From Carnobacterium inhibens subsp. inhibens DSM 13024 (GTDB lineage Bacteria > Bacillota > Bacilli > Lactobacillales > Carnobacteriaceae), in assembly GCF_000746825.1 (NCBI RefSeq), contig NZ_JQIV01000006.1:496001-560000 (forward strand): 64,000 nt of DNA, in the 5' to 3' direction. The position numbers were made by a program, and so were the translations under genes. This document shows positions 20,271 through 27,808 of this stretch, piece by piece. The number at the start of each line of letters is the position of its first letter. The stretch's first letter is position 1. The notes beneath the pieces are model-generated. The model saw only the letters and a program-made list of their open reading frames with translations. It made no database searches and was not told the DNA's origin.

Positions 20271-21230
20271 TTATTTTGACATTAGGTTGGCTTGTTCTGT
20301 AATTACTTCTTTGTATTCATGCATTAATTCTTGGATGATCTCATGACAACTTTGTTCTTTATAAACTAAACCGGCACTTTGGCCAGACATAAATGATCCA
20401 GTTTCTTTATCGCCATCTATGACAGCTCGTCTCAAAGCACCTTTTCCAAGTTCTTCTAAACGATTAAAATCTGGGTTTTCGTCACTTGTGATGTCTTTTT
20501 CAACTTTTAAGTATTGACGAGTTAGTTTGTTACGTAGGACACGTACTGGATGACCAGTAATCTGACCAGTAACTACAGTATCAATATCTTTTGCTTTTAA
20601 TATGGCATCTTTGAAATTTTGATGAACAGTACTTTCGTGTGCAACAACAAAACGTGTTCCTAATTGGACAGCTGAAGCGCCTAACATAAACGCAGCTGCA
20701 ACACCACGTCCATCAGCAATACCTCCTGCAGCAATAACGGGAACAGAAACAGCATCGACAACTTGCGGCACTAAGTTCATAGTGGTCGTTTTTCCGATGT
20801 GTCCTCCAGCTTCCATACCTTCACAAATAATCGCATCTGCGCCTTCATTTTCCATTCTTCGAGCTAATGCTACTGAAGCCACAACTGGAATAACGACTGT
20901 ACCGACACTTTTAAATTGATTCATGTATCTTCCTGGACTACCCGCACCAGTAGTTACTACTTTTACTTTTTCTTCACAGACAACTTTTACAACATCATCT
21001 ACGTTAGGAGATGTTAATAGAACGTTGATACCGAAAGGTTTATCTGTTAAACTTTTCGTTTCTCTAATCAGTTCTCGCACAATTTCACTTGAAGCATATC
21101 CACAAGCTAATATTCCTAGACCGCCAGCATTTGAAACTGCACTCACTAAACTAGGATTAGCAACCCAAGACATTGCGCCTTGTATAATTGGGTATTTGAT
21201 TCCAAGTTTTTTAATTAATTCAGACTGCAT
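20271..21230 (-). CDS. fabK: Enoyl-ACP reductase II (FMN-dependent)
   Basis: Reduces enoyl-ACP in the last step of each elongation round and is the flavoprotein alternative to FabI. 319 residues of nitronate-monooxygenase/IMPDH-like TIM-barrel sequence, with PIIQGAMSWVANPSLVSAVSNAGGLG at the N-terminus and the FMN phosphate-binding PVIAAGGIADGRGVAAAF. Its place between acpP and fabD supports FabK rather than a catabolic nitronate enzyme. No fabI is in the window. Confidence 0.92.
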   Translation of the reverse strand: MQSELIKKLGIKYPIIQGAMSWVANPSLVSAVSNAGGLGILACGYASSEIVRELIRETKSLTDKPFGINVLLTSPNVDDVVKVVCEEKVKVVTTGAGSPGRYMNQFKSVGTVVIPVVASVALARRMENEGADAIICEGMEAGGHIGKTTTMNLVPQVVDAVSVPVIAAGGIADGRGVAAAFMLGASAVQLGTRFVVAHESTVHQNFKDAILKAKDIDTVVTGQITGHPVRVLRNKLTRQYLKVEKDITSDENPDFNRLEELGKGALRRAVIDGDKETGSFMSGQSAGLVYKEQSCHEIIQELMHEYKEVITEQANLMSK

Positions 21231-21255
21231 ACAGTACCTGCTTTCTTATGAGTGC

Positions 21256-21486
21256 TTATTTTTTAGCTAATTCAACTTCAACAAAAGTTACGATATCTTG
21301 AACAGTTGTTAAACCTTCTTCAGATTCAATTTTAATATCAAATTCGTCTTCAATATCATTGATGATTTGGAATAAGTCTAAGCTGTCTGCTTCTAGATCT
21401 TCACGGAAGTTTGTTTCTAATTGTACTTCTTCTTCCTCTTTGTCTAATTGTTCCACGATAATTGCTTGAATTTTTTCGAATGTCAT
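21256..21486 (-). CDS. acpP: Acyl carrier protein
   Basis: A 76-residue acidic four-helix carrier. The serine that takes the phosphopantetheine arm is in [12 protein letters not shown] (about residue 37); LFQII replaces the commoner VELVM after DSLD, as in the FAS-cluster ACP of many lactobacillales. Strong ribosome site TGGAGGAA. Located between fabH and fabK. Confidence 0.95.
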   Translation of the reverse strand: MTFEKIQAIIVEQLDKEEEEVQLETNFREDLEADSLDLFQIINDIEDEFDIKIESEEGLTTVQDIVTFVEVELAKK

Positions 21487-21558
21487 TTTGTATTTCCTCC
21501 ATTATAGTTGTTTTTTTTGCTTATTTTTTTAAGCCTAAGCGAAGCTGGTATAACCTCT

Positions 21559-22533
21559 TTAAAGTTGAATAAGCATGGAGCCCCATGTGAGTCCTCCACC
21601 AAATCCAGTTAGAACGATTTTTTTCTTGCTGCCTAAAACTAACTCTCCGTTTGTTAAAAGTTCATCTAACAAAATCGGAATACTGGCAGCAGAAGTGTTT
21701 CCGTATTCGGCAATATTGGTTGCAAATTTTTCAACTGGAATTTTCAGTTTTTTTGCAATTGCCTTTAATATACGGTAATTGGCTTGATGTGCGACGATAC
21801 AGTCAATTTCTTCTAACGTGCTGTTTGAAGATGCTATAACTGTTCGAATGCTTTCAGGGACACTACGAATGCCAAAATCAAAAATTGACCTTCCATCCAT
21901 TTGTAGATAACTATCTTTCATTTCATTTTCTATTTGAAAATTTGAAACGAATCGGCTGCCAGCTGTAAGCGATTCTCCACGACTTCCGTCAGAATGGATA
22001 TCTTCTCCTAAAAAGCTGCTTTCAGTTTCTGATGCACCTAGCAAGACACCGCCAGCTCCATCACCAAACAAAACAGCAGTACTACGATCTTGCCAATCAA
22101 TGATTTTTGACATGACCTCTCCGCCAAGAACTAATCCATAGTTAAACGAACCGCTTTGGATTAATTTTTCCGCAATCGATAATGCATAAATGAAACCAGA
22201 ACATGCTGCATTTACATCAAAAGCCATTACAGGATTTGCTCCGATATAGTCTTGAACTAAACAAGCCGTTGAAGGACTTAATCCATCTGGGGTCATTGTA
22301 GCAACAATGATGAAATCAATTTCTTTAGCAGAAATCCCAGCCTTTTCAAGAATATCTAGTGCAGCTTTGCCACATAAAACGGAGGTGTTTTCACCTTCAC
22401 TAATGTGTCGTGTTTTTATACCGGTACGTGTTCTGATCCATTCATCATTAGTATCCATCATTTTCTCTAACATAGCGTTGGAAACTTTTTTTGATGGAGT
22501 ATAACTTCCAGCACCCATAATTTTAGCTTTCAT
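21559..22533 (-). CDS. fabH: 3-oxoacyl-ACP synthase III (KAS III)
   Basis: Starts fatty acid chains by condensing acetyl-CoA (or a branched acyl-CoA) with malonyl-ACP. The catalytic cysteine is in VNAACSGFIYAL, the histidine in VAHQANYRIL and the asparagine in YGNTSAASIP. ATG 22533 is chosen over TTG 22542 because of an AGGG ribosome site and the usual family start (KAKIMGAGSYTPSK). It directly follows fabT, and the two are almost certainly one transcript. Confidence 0.95.
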   Translation of the reverse strand: MKAKIMGAGSYTPSKKVSNAMLEKMMDTNDEWIRTRTGIKTRHISEGENTSVLCGKAALDILEKAGISAKEIDFIIVATMTPDGLSPSTACLVQDYIGANPVMAFDVNAACSGFIYALSIAEKLIQSGSFNYGLVLGGEVMSKIIDWQDRSTAVLFGDGAGGVLLGASETESSFLGEDIHSDGSRGESLTAGSRFVSNFQIENEMKDSYLQMDGRSIFDFGIRSVPESIRTVIASSNSTLEEIDCIVAHQANYRILKAIAKKLKIPVEKFATNIAEYGNTSAASIPILLDELLTNGELVLGSKKKIVLTGFGGGLTWGSMLIQL

Positions 22534-22550
22534 TGTATCCAACCCTGTTC

Positions 22551-23000
22551 TTATAAGTTATTTTTCGTGCGGTCCAAGAAAACATGTAAATTTTGTAACC
22601 CTTTGATCAGCATTTCTGCTTCTTCTTTATTTAATCCCTCAAGTGTTTCTTTAACCATGTCTCGGTGAAATTTATTATGGAGACGATACAATAATCGACC
22701 TTTTTTCGTTAATCCTAACTTAACTACTCGACGATCATCATCGTTACGAATACGTTCAACATAACCTTTTTTGACTAAATTATTAACAGAAACCGTTAAT
22801 GTTCCTACAGTCACCGAAAGTTTTTTTGAAACTTCCGTTGTCGTATGAACTCCATACATTCCAATAGCTTCAATCGTATGCATTTCTTTTATTGAGATAT
22901 CTTTAAATGTGCTGCTTTGAAGAGCACCTTCTTCAATTGTCATAATTTCATTAAATATCGTTACTAAGTAAGAATTAATTTCAGGAATTAATTCGTCCAC
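22551..23000 (-). CDS. fabT: MarR-family repressor of fatty acid synthesis
   Basis: A 149-residue MarR winged-helix protein (SKKLSVTVGTLTVSVNNLVKKGY is the recognition region). It starts with GTG behind a GGAGGAG ribosome site. It heads the fatty acid operon, as FabT does in streptococci, enterococci and lactococci, where it represses fab genes with acyl-ACP as corepressor. Three palindromes matching the FabT consensus lie upstream, two of them overlapping or adjoining the promoter, which supports both identity and autoregulation. Confidence 0.92.
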   Translation of the reverse strand: MDELIPEINSYLVTIFNEIMTIEEGALQSSTFKDISIKEMHTIEAIGMYGVHTTTEVSKKLSVTVGTLTVSVNNLVKKGYVERIRNDDDRRVVKLGLTKKGRLLYRLHNKFHRDMVKETLEGLNKEEAEMLIKGLQNLHVFLDRTKNNL

Positions 23001-23042
23001 ATCAACTCCTCCGTTCTTTCAAATTAACAAACAACTAATTAG

Positions 23043-23055
23043 TTTGATAATCAAA
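23043..23055. promoter_or_regulatory. FabT operator 1
   Basis: Palindrome TTTGATAATCAAA, within AGTTTGATAATCAAATT. It lies just downstream of the fabT -10 box, where bound repressor would block initiation. Confidence 0.8.
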
Positions 23056-23058
23056 TTG

Positions 23059-23071
23059 TTTGACCATCAAA
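23059..23071. promoter_or_regulatory. FabT operator 2
   Basis: Palindrome TTTGACCATCAAA (flanked TG...CT). It abuts the fabT -10 hexamer at 23071-23076 and is spaced 16 bp from operator 1. Confidence 0.8.
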
Positions 23072-23099
23072 CTATATTATTTTTTATAGGAAGTGTCAA
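23071..23099 (-). promoter_or_regulatory. Promoter of the fabT-fabH operon
   Basis: A consensus -35 TTGACA (23094-23099) and TATAGT -10 (23071-23076) with a 17-base spacer on the minus strand, about 70 bases before fabT. The start region is covered by FabT operators. Confidence 0.8.
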
Positions 23100-23173
23100 G
23101 AAAAAATATGCACTGTTTTTTGATTTTTTTATAATAATCCTTTTATATCAGTCTTTTCAATGCAAAAAAATAT

Positions 23174-23186
23174 TTTGATTATCAAA
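23174..23186. promoter_or_regulatory. Distal FabT-like operator 3
   Basis: TTTGATTATCAAA, a third match to the FabT palindrome, about 75 bp upstream of the -35 box. It could support looping or cooperative binding; no promoter of its own was seen beside it. Confidence 0.55.
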
Positions 23187-23199
23187 GTAACTCTTAATT

Positions 23200-23213
23200 A
23201 GAAAACGTTTTCT
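23200..23213. promoter_or_regulatory. Possible catabolite-responsive element (cre-like palindrome)
   Basis: AGAAAACGTTTTCT is a perfect 14-bp palindrome resembling the CcpA site core GAAAACGTTTTC, but the outer TG/CA pair of the consensus is missing. It lies about 100 bp upstream of the fabT promoter, just after the preceding gene's terminator. Weak call. Confidence 0.3.
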
Positions 23214-23223
23214 TTTTTTGTAT

Positions 23224-23266
23224 AAAAAAAGAGTTAAGACACTTTTATGTCTCAACTCTCTTTTTA
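23224..23266. terminator. Terminator after the DUF2187-like gene
   Basis: AAAAGAGTTAAGACA pairs imperfectly with TGTCTCAACTCTCTTTT, with T-rich sequence on both sides. It separates the upstream gene from the fabT promoter region. Confidence 0.75.
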
Positions 23267-23275
23267 TATTTTCTA

Positions 23276-23620
23276 TTAGTCAGCTTCAGCAGATATAAAT
23301 TCTTCTATATCTTTAAAGTTAACTATAGTTTTACTTTCCATTATGTCTTTCATTTTGTCAGAAGACTTATCCCAATAGATTTCTACAACTGCACTATTAT
23401 TCAATAACTTGATAATCGTTCCAGCCATTTTTTCGTCTCGGAATGAAAAAATAATTCTATCTCCTACATCTGGTCTAAATGAAGCTTTTATTTCGTCAAT
23501 AATGACGATTGCTTCGTCATATGGTACGCCTAAAAGGGTCGCAATTCTTGATTTGCTGGCACCTTTTCGAAGTTCAACCTCCACTAAAGATTGAATTTCT
23601 TCGGTAATGATTTTCCCCAT
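23276..23620 (-). CDS. DUF2187 (YkvS-like) domain protein
   Basis: 114 residues from ATG 23620, which has GAGGGG 6 bases upstream; a longer in-frame start lacks a ribosome site and encodes an unlikely Cys-rich leader. The N-terminal half is a small helix-turn-helix-like region (ASKSRIATLLGVPYDEAIVIIDE). The C-terminal half, with VGDRIIFSFRDEKMAGTIIKLLNNSAVVEI, looks like the beta-barrel KOW/DUF2187 type found in B. subtilis YkvS. Function unknown. It is transcribed alone, upstream of the fabT operon. Confidence 0.7.
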   Translation of the reverse strand: MGKIITEEIQSLVEVELRKGASKSRIATLLGVPYDEAIVIIDEIKASFRPDVGDRIIFSFRDEKMAGTIIKLLNNSAVVEIYWDKSSDKMKDIMESKTIVNFKDIEEFISAEAD

Positions 23621-23774
23621 GTAAATCCCCTCATTTCTTTGGTTCTTATTTGAGCGTATTCCAGTGAATTCTTTTACTAAAGACCATTGTACCACATTTT
23701 GGCAATAAAATGAAGCACAAGAAAAACAGAACACATACATAGCTTATACTTCTGGAATGTGTGCATGTCTCTAA

Positions 23775-24212
23775 TTAGTTAAATGAACTAGCATGATACC
23801 CTACTTTTTTTAATAATTCTGTTAATGTAGTCATTTCTTCTTGATTAAGGACATTGAACAACTCTGAAATCAATAGTTCATGTTTTGGAAAAGCTTCTTG
23901 CATAAATGCTGTCCCTTTTTCAGAGATGGAAATATTGGTTACACGTCTATCCGTAGCTGAAGGGCAACGTTTTATGAACCCCTTTTTTTCCAATTTATCT
24001 ACGACATACGTAATACTGCTGCTGGCTAATAAAATTTTCTTACCAATATATTGGATAGGTTGATCGCCTTTATTGTATAAAAGTTCTAAAACTGAAAACT
24101 CTGTTGAATTTAGACCATATTTTATCATGTCTTTTTTCACAACATCTTGGACACTTGAAGAAGATTTTAATAATACCGTCAAAGTTTTTAATGCTTTAGT
24201 TGAATCCGTCAT
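23775..24212 (-). CDS. MarR-family transcriptional regulator
   Basis: A second MarR protein, 145 residues, distinct from FabT. The winged helix is visible as IQYIGKKILLASSSITYVVDKLEKKGFI, followed by the wing CPSATDRRVTNISISEKG. ATG 24212 follows AGGTGA at 8 bases; GTG 24224 is the alternative. Such regulators often control flavin or quinone-stress genes. An FMN reductase gene lies upstream in the same direction, but two RNA genes with terminators separate them, and this gene has its own promoter. Target unknown. Confidence 0.85.
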   Translation of the reverse strand: MTDSTKALKTLTVLLKSSSSVQDVVKKDMIKYGLNSTEFSVLELLYNKGDQPIQYIGKKILLASSSITYVVDKLEKKGFIKRCPSATDRRVTNISISEKGTAFMQEAFPKHELLISELFNVLNQEEMTTLTELLKKVGYHASSFN

Positions 24213-24289
24213 TGTATTTATCACCTTTCCTATTTACTTCTAAATTATCCTTAATTTACTTTTAAAACTAATATTCTTATTTCGAGAGA

Positions 24290-24319
24290 AATATACCATT
24301 AAGAGCAGGTAACTGTCAA
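24290..24319 (-). promoter_or_regulatory. Promoter of the marR-type gene
   Basis: TTGACA (24314-24319) and TATATT (24290-24295) with an 18-base spacer on the minus strand, just downstream of the terminator of RNA A. Confidence 0.65.
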
Positions 24320-24341
24320 TATTCAGAGATAAATATTCCTG

Positions 24342-24381
24342 CAAAAAAAAGAAAAACGTTCTCTTAATCAGAACGTTTTTC
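24342..24381 (-). terminator. Terminator of RNA A
   Basis: AAAAACGTTCT pairs with AGAGAACGTTTTT (loop GATTA), followed by CTTTTTTTT on the minus strand. Confidence 0.85.
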
Positions 24382-24570
24382 TTTAATCTTACAGCATGGT
24401 TCTAATAAATCTTTGATATCAGCTTCTATCTAGGCCGATCATTTCGATTTGCTCATTAGAACAACATGCTTACTGGATAGGTTCAAACATTTAGTAAATC
24501 TGATTGATTTTCTTTTTGATGGGCAATACTTTAACAATCAACTAAATGAATGAACTTGGACAAAGTAGCT

Positions 24571-24642
24571 TTACTCGGCTACCGTCCTGAAAGCTACTTT
24601 CACTAGCTTCCTAAAAGAGCACCATGCTCTCTTTCTTTGCAT
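24571..24642 (-). CDS. Possible 23-residue leader peptide within RNA A
   Basis: ATG at 24642 to TAA at 24571 encodes a basic peptide beginning MQRKRAWCSFRKL. It starts inside stem 1 and ends inside stem 3, so translation would unfold the 5' stems. The ribosome site is weak (AAAGAGA). RNA B also has a very short frame at the equivalent place. Real coding is unproven. Confidence 0.25.
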   Translation of the reverse strand: MQRKRAWCSFRKLVKVAFRTVAE

Positions 24643-24659
24643 GTTCTCTTTACACTGTA

Positions 24660-24688
24660 AATATATCATGCAAGCGTTAACAAGTCAA
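24660..24688 (-). promoter_or_regulatory. Promoter of RNA A
   Basis: TTGACT (24683-24688) and TATATT (24660-24665) with exactly 17 bases between on the minus strand. It lies about 30 bases after the end of RNA B's terminator. Confidence 0.7.
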
Positions 24689-24716
24689 TAGAATTAGCTT
24701 AATTCACTCTACTAAA

Positions 24717-24757
24717 ACAAAAAAGAGAGTCTCTCAATAAACAGAGACCCTCTTCCT
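24717..24757 (-). terminator. Terminator of RNA B
   Basis: AGAGGGTCTCT pairs with AGAGACTCTCT around GTTTATTG, followed by TTTTTTG on the minus strand. Confidence 0.85.
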
Positions 24758-24970
24758 CATTTTGTAGCTAGTTCCTTTATGATGTTCCTTTATTCTAACA
24801 CTTTTTTCTAATCTCTTGATTTACTAGATTGTCATTTTGCACATGAATTCTTTTTCCATCATGTGGGTTTTGGATACTTCAATCTTGACTTATTCTATTT
24901 TCAGGAACTTAGCCACGCTATGAAGTTGAGTTAATAGTACTAAAACTACTATTAACTTTAGAGTCGATTG

Positions 24971-24997
24971 TTACACTGACTCTAGCAAAGAAGACAT
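24971..24997 (-). CDS. Possible 8-residue leader peptide within RNA B
   Basis: ATG TCT TCT TTG CTA GAG TCA GTG TAA, with AAGGACAAGG upstream. It spans stem 1 and stem 2, like the short frame in RNA A. Too short to support by coding statistics. Confidence 0.2.
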   Translation of the reverse strand: MSSLLESV

Positions 24998-25020
24998 TGT
25001 ACCTTGTCCTTCTTTACACC

Positions 25021-25026
25021 ATTATA
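25021..25026 (-). promoter_or_regulatory. -10 box of RNA B
   Basis: A perfect TATAAT on the minus strand 7 bases before the TGTAAAG start. The best -35 (TTGAAA) is 20 bases upstream, too far for a normal promoter, so an activator or another element may help. Confidence 0.5.
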
Positions 25027-25101
25027 ATAACAACAAATCGCTAAAATTTCAATTTTAAAGATTGGAAATATGTTGTCTCATAAGTTAATTTAATTTTTAG
25101 T

Positions 25102-25668
25102 TTAACCCTTATTTCTTAATGGTTGTAATGTTGTCGACCATGCAACAACTTGATCTAACAACGTACTTACAGTAGCTGCGTGTAAGTCGGCTGGTTTGAA
25201 TTCATTCATATTCACAAAATCTGTAAATAAAGACATTGCTGGGTGTGTACGGACATCTGCAACTTGCAATTCGGCTAAAACTACACGTAAAGCCTCAGCA
25301 GCTCTTACACCACCTGATGACCCATAACTTACGATACCTGCTGCTTTATTATTCCATTCTGGATAAAGATAATCGATTGCATTTTTTAAAGCTGAAGTTA
25401 TACCATGATTGTATTCAGGAGTAATAAAAACATAGCCATCTAACTCAGCTATTTTTTTAGACCAAGGAATAGCCTCTGGGGTAACATAGTTTTGACTATA
25501 TGCTGCTGAGATTGGTTCATTGTATAGTGGTAAATGGTATTCTGCAATGTCTACAATTTCGTATTCTGCGTCTCCACGTTTATCCGCTAACTCTTTTACC
25601 CATTGTGCTACTTGCAAGCTGTTACGTCCCGGACGTGTACTACCTGTAATTATTCCAATTTTTGTCAT
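25102..25668 (-). CDS. NADPH-dependent FMN reductase / NAD(P)H-quinone oxidoreductase family protein
   Basis: A 188-residue flavodoxin-like reductase. GSTRPGRNSLQVAQWV binds the FMN phosphate, and FITPEYNHGITSALKNAIDYL is the family signature, with SYGSSGGVRAAEALR near the flavin. It reduces flavin, quinones or azo dyes using NADPH; the natural substrate is unknown. Strong ribosome site (GAAGGAGG). It is followed by the two RNA genes, then by a MarR regulator. Confidence 0.9.
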   Translation of the reverse strand: MTKIGIITGSTRPGRNSLQVAQWVKELADKRGDAEYEIVDIAEYHLPLYNEPISAAYSQNYVTPEAIPWSKKIAELDGYVFITPEYNHGITSALKNAIDYLYPEWNNKAAGIVSYGSSGGVRAAEALRVVLAELQVADVRTHPAMSLFTDFVNMNEFKPADLHAATVSTLLDQVVAWSTTLQPLRNKG

Positions 25669-25858
25669 GTATTTCTTCCTCCTTCTGATTATCTAAAAAT
25701 ATGAATATATGATTGAGCAGCTAATGAAACCGTTCCATTAACTGACTTAAAATAAGTATAGTACATACATTTTCAGGTTGCAACTAATTCAATTTCTAAC
25801 CGTAACCTTGTTTTCTATCCATTCCATTTCCTTTTGTACGCTAGCTTTCCTTACTCTA

Positions 25859-26416
25859 TTATAAATTAAATGTACTCGATATGATTTTTGCTGTTTCTTC
25901 AGCACTTAAATTGGTATTTGTTATTCTTGTATAATTTTCTTTTTTTATTTCACCTTCAAAGGAATTCAGTCTGTGTTCTTTCATCGTTGATTTCAGTTCG
26001 TTATCTGACCATTCAACGTTTCTCTTCGTCGGTTTATGTTTAAGACGGTTTGCACTTTTATTTCGATCAAGTCTTTCGCTAACATCCGCTTCAAGTTCGA
26101 CCAAATAAGTCGTTGCGTCTTTAGATTCAAAAATTCCACAGATAGTATCTACAAAATCCCAGTCCGCTTGTTGATCAAATGCCCAAACATACGTAAATAT
26201 TATTCCTTCTTGATCACTCTCTGATATGGCTTTAAAAATTTCCATTCTAAATAAGTCAGATAACTCCCACATCTTAGGACTAAAATTAAAAAATGGCTCA
26301 AGCAATTCGATTGTCATATGATTGTGAAAAAGTTTTAATCCAGATATTTTTTCTAATTCTTGACCTACAGTCATTTTTCCAACAGCTTGAGGGCCAAATA
26401 TAAGTACAAACTTCAT
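25859..26416 (-). CDS. P-loop kinase-like protein (shikimate kinase/AAA fold)
   Basis: 185 residues with an N-terminal P-loop variant GPQAVGKMTVGQEL, followed by KLFHNHMTIELLEPFF and a lid region rich in basic residues (RLDRNKSANRLKHKP). It resembles the small ATP-dependent kinases or phosphotransferases of unknown substrate in Firmicutes, some related to antibiotic phosphotransferases. Good ribosome site GGGAGG. It stands alone and the substrate is unknown. Confidence 0.75.
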   Translation of the reverse strand: MKFVLIFGPQAVGKMTVGQELEKISGLKLFHNHMTIELLEPFFNFSPKMWELSDLFRMEIFKAISESDQEGIIFTYVWAFDQQADWDFVDTICGIFESKDATTYLVELEADVSERLDRNKSANRLKHKPTKRNVEWSDNELKSTMKEHRLNSFEGEIKKENYTRITNTNLSAEETAKIISSTFNL

Positions 26417-26448
26417 ACATTTCCTCCCATACTAATTTCTATATTTGA

Positions 26449-27126
26449 TTATAAATCTGAAGGTGTGATAATTCCCAAAGGAGATTCAGTTACTTTACCA
26501 TTTTCTGTAATGAATAAGGCTTCTAGCCGACGATCATTTTTCATTAGATCTGCAGCAACTTCAACTGACATAGTTGTCTTAATAAATAAATAATTATTTC
26601 TATTTTTATCTTCTGCTACGATTTCTTCTATCAAAATACTTTTCATATTAAGGGGTTCATCTTTTACATGATTTGCCAACCAAACAGCGATTCCTTTTTC
26701 CGTTAGCAATCCTATGAGACCTTTATTTTTATAAATAGGAAAGTGGGTGAATTTTTTTTCGTTGATCGTTTTTAGAACGTTAGTAAACAAATCGCTAGAA
26801 TTGAAATGGATGACATCTCTTTTGAATAAGGGATAAACTTTTTCAGGGCTTTTTAGTTCTTCTTCAATTTGCTCAATATGTTTAACTACTTTATCTGTCG
26901 GTTCAGCAATATAGTTATTAGGAACTAACTTCTTGTGCACCATAACGTTTCTAAGATCCGCAAAAATCTGTAAATCATTTTTATATTTTTTTACCGCTGG
27001 ATTACGGTATTCATTTTCATCTAGTAGTCGATAGAAAGGTTTTTTATGTTCATCTTCATTATCTAAAAAACTAAGATAGTTATGAATCCTATTGAAACTT
27101 GCTATAAAACGTTCTGCATTATTCAT
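26449..27126 (-). CDS. CBS-domain protein
   Basis: 225 residues. The N-terminal about 95 residues are helical (HEPN-like feel: FNRIHNYLSFL...FADLRNVMVHKKLVP). A CBS pair follows (FTHFPIYKNKGLIGLLTEKGIAVWL and RLEALFITENGKVTESPLGIITPSDL), normally an adenosyl-ligand sensor. No membrane segment. It is co-directional with the phosphatidyltransferase gene upstream (21-base gap) and probably co-transcribed. Function unknown. Confidence 0.75.
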   Translation of the reverse strand: MNNAERFIASFNRIHNYLSFLDNEDEHKKPFYRLLDENEYRNPAVKKYKNDLQIFADLRNVMVHKKLVPNNYIAEPTDKVVKHIEQIEEELKSPEKVYPLFKRDVIHFNSSDLFTNVLKTINEKKFTHFPIYKNKGLIGLLTEKGIAVWLANHVKDEPLNMKSILIEEIVAEDKNRNNYLFIKTTMSVEVAADLMKNDRRLEALFITENGKVTESPLGIITPSDL

Positions 27127-27147
27127 TGTTCTCTCCTTTGAATAGCA

Positions 27148-27702
27148 TTATTTTCGATACATATTAAAGAACTCACGTCCATATAATACGAAGGATAACG
27201 TTAAGAAAAAGCCAGTAATGCTCATTAAACTAATGGCTGCAGGCTGTCCAATTGAAGGAAACGCCACCATAAATGTCATACATGCATAAAAAGCAGCTGT
27301 AGATATTTTGCCAAACCATTTTGCTCCATCAAGTTTTTTACCTTGTCGATAGAGAAGAATGTCATTTATCGCCATGAAAAGTTCTTTTGCTACGAAAAGA
27401 GTAACAATGATCCACATTTTTTCATAGCGAAACATTAAACAAATGATAACAGCGACTTGAGTAAGTTTATCAGCAATAGGATCAAGCAGTTTTCCTACTT
27501 CTGTTATTTGATTAAATTTTCGCGCAATTATTCCGTCCAACAGATCTGTTAATCCCGAAAAAACAATAATCATACCAGATATAAGATAATCTCTCTCATC
27601 AGTTGCTGTAAGGTAGTGGACCATAAAAACAGGAATGAGCAGCAACCGTACATAAGATAAAATATTAGGGAGCGTAAAAAAATCTTTACCTCGTAATTTC
27701 AA
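27148..27702 (-). CDS. pgsA: CDP-alcohol phosphatidyltransferase (PgsA-like)
   Basis: A 184-residue integral membrane enzyme with the full catalytic signature D-x2-D-G-x2-A-R-x8-G-x3-D-x3-D, seen as DLLDGIIARKF then GKLLDPIADK. It most likely makes phosphatidylglycerophosphate from CDP-diacylglycerol and glycerol-3-phosphate. A second family member could exist elsewhere, so PgsA is probable rather than certain. It starts with TTG behind GAGG. Confidence 0.8.
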   Translation of the reverse strand: MKLRGKDFFTLPNILSYVRLLLIPVFMVHYLTATDERDYLISGMIIVFSGLTDLLDGIIARKFNQITEVGKLLDPIADKLTQVAVIICLMFRYEKMWIIVTLFVAKELFMAINDILLYRQGKKLDGAKWFGKISTAAFYACMTFMVAFPSIGQPAAISLMSITGFFLTLSFVLYGREFFNMYRK

Positions 27703-27808
27703 TTAACCTCACACCTCTCATCTAAGAATCTATCTAGTGGTTAAGTTAATCCTATCATTCTTACCACTACTTAGACTACTTTTATGTATTATTTTAAACC
27801 ATTCTTGT

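Larger units (their letters stand above)
24342..24654 (-). ncRNA. Structured RNA A (about 310 nt, unassigned)
   Basis: An independent transcription unit with a near-consensus promoter and a strong terminator. By eye the minus-strand transcript folds almost end to end. Stem 1 (24613-24651) pairs AAAGAG..CATGC with GCATG..CTCTTT. Stem 2 (24589-24610) pairs GAAGCTA with TAGCTTTC. Stem 3 (24558-24587) pairs GGAC.GTAGC with GCTAC...GTCC. Stem 4 (24481-24555) pairs GTTCA..CATTTAGT..GATTG with CAATC..ACTAAATG..TGAAC. Stem 5 (24393-24471) pairs AGCATG..GTTCTAAT with ATTAGAAC.CATGCT. A terminator follows. The 3' arm of stem 2 (GTAGCTTT) can also pair with AAAGCTAC of stem 3, so a switch is possible. 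No T-box, tmRNA, RNase P or 4.5S signature was recognised. A 23-codon frame lies at its 5' end. Confidence 0.65.
24717..25014 (-). ncRNA. Structured RNA B (about 300 nt, unassigned; tandem neighbour of RNA A)
   Basis: Second folded transcript, directly upstream of RNA A. Its 5' end starts with TGTAAAG as in RNA A and shows the same order of three hairpins. Stem 1 (24987-25015) pairs AAAGAA.GACA with TGTCTTCTTT. Stem 2 (24959-24984) pairs TAGAGTC with GACTCTA. Stem 3 (24930-24956) pairs GTTAATAGTA with TACTATTAAC, a perfect 10-bp stem. Further 3', CACATGA pairs with TCATGTG and AATCT with AGATT, and a terminator ends it. Primary sequence differs from RNA A except at the 5' end, so homology is inferred from architecture. 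Family not recognised. Confidence 0.6.

Noticed and set aside
24342-25020. T-box riboswitches or a known amino-acid leader
   Set aside because: No AGGGTGGNACCGCG-type T-box sequence on either strand, and each structure ends in a terminator with a fresh promoter behind it instead of leading into a gene.
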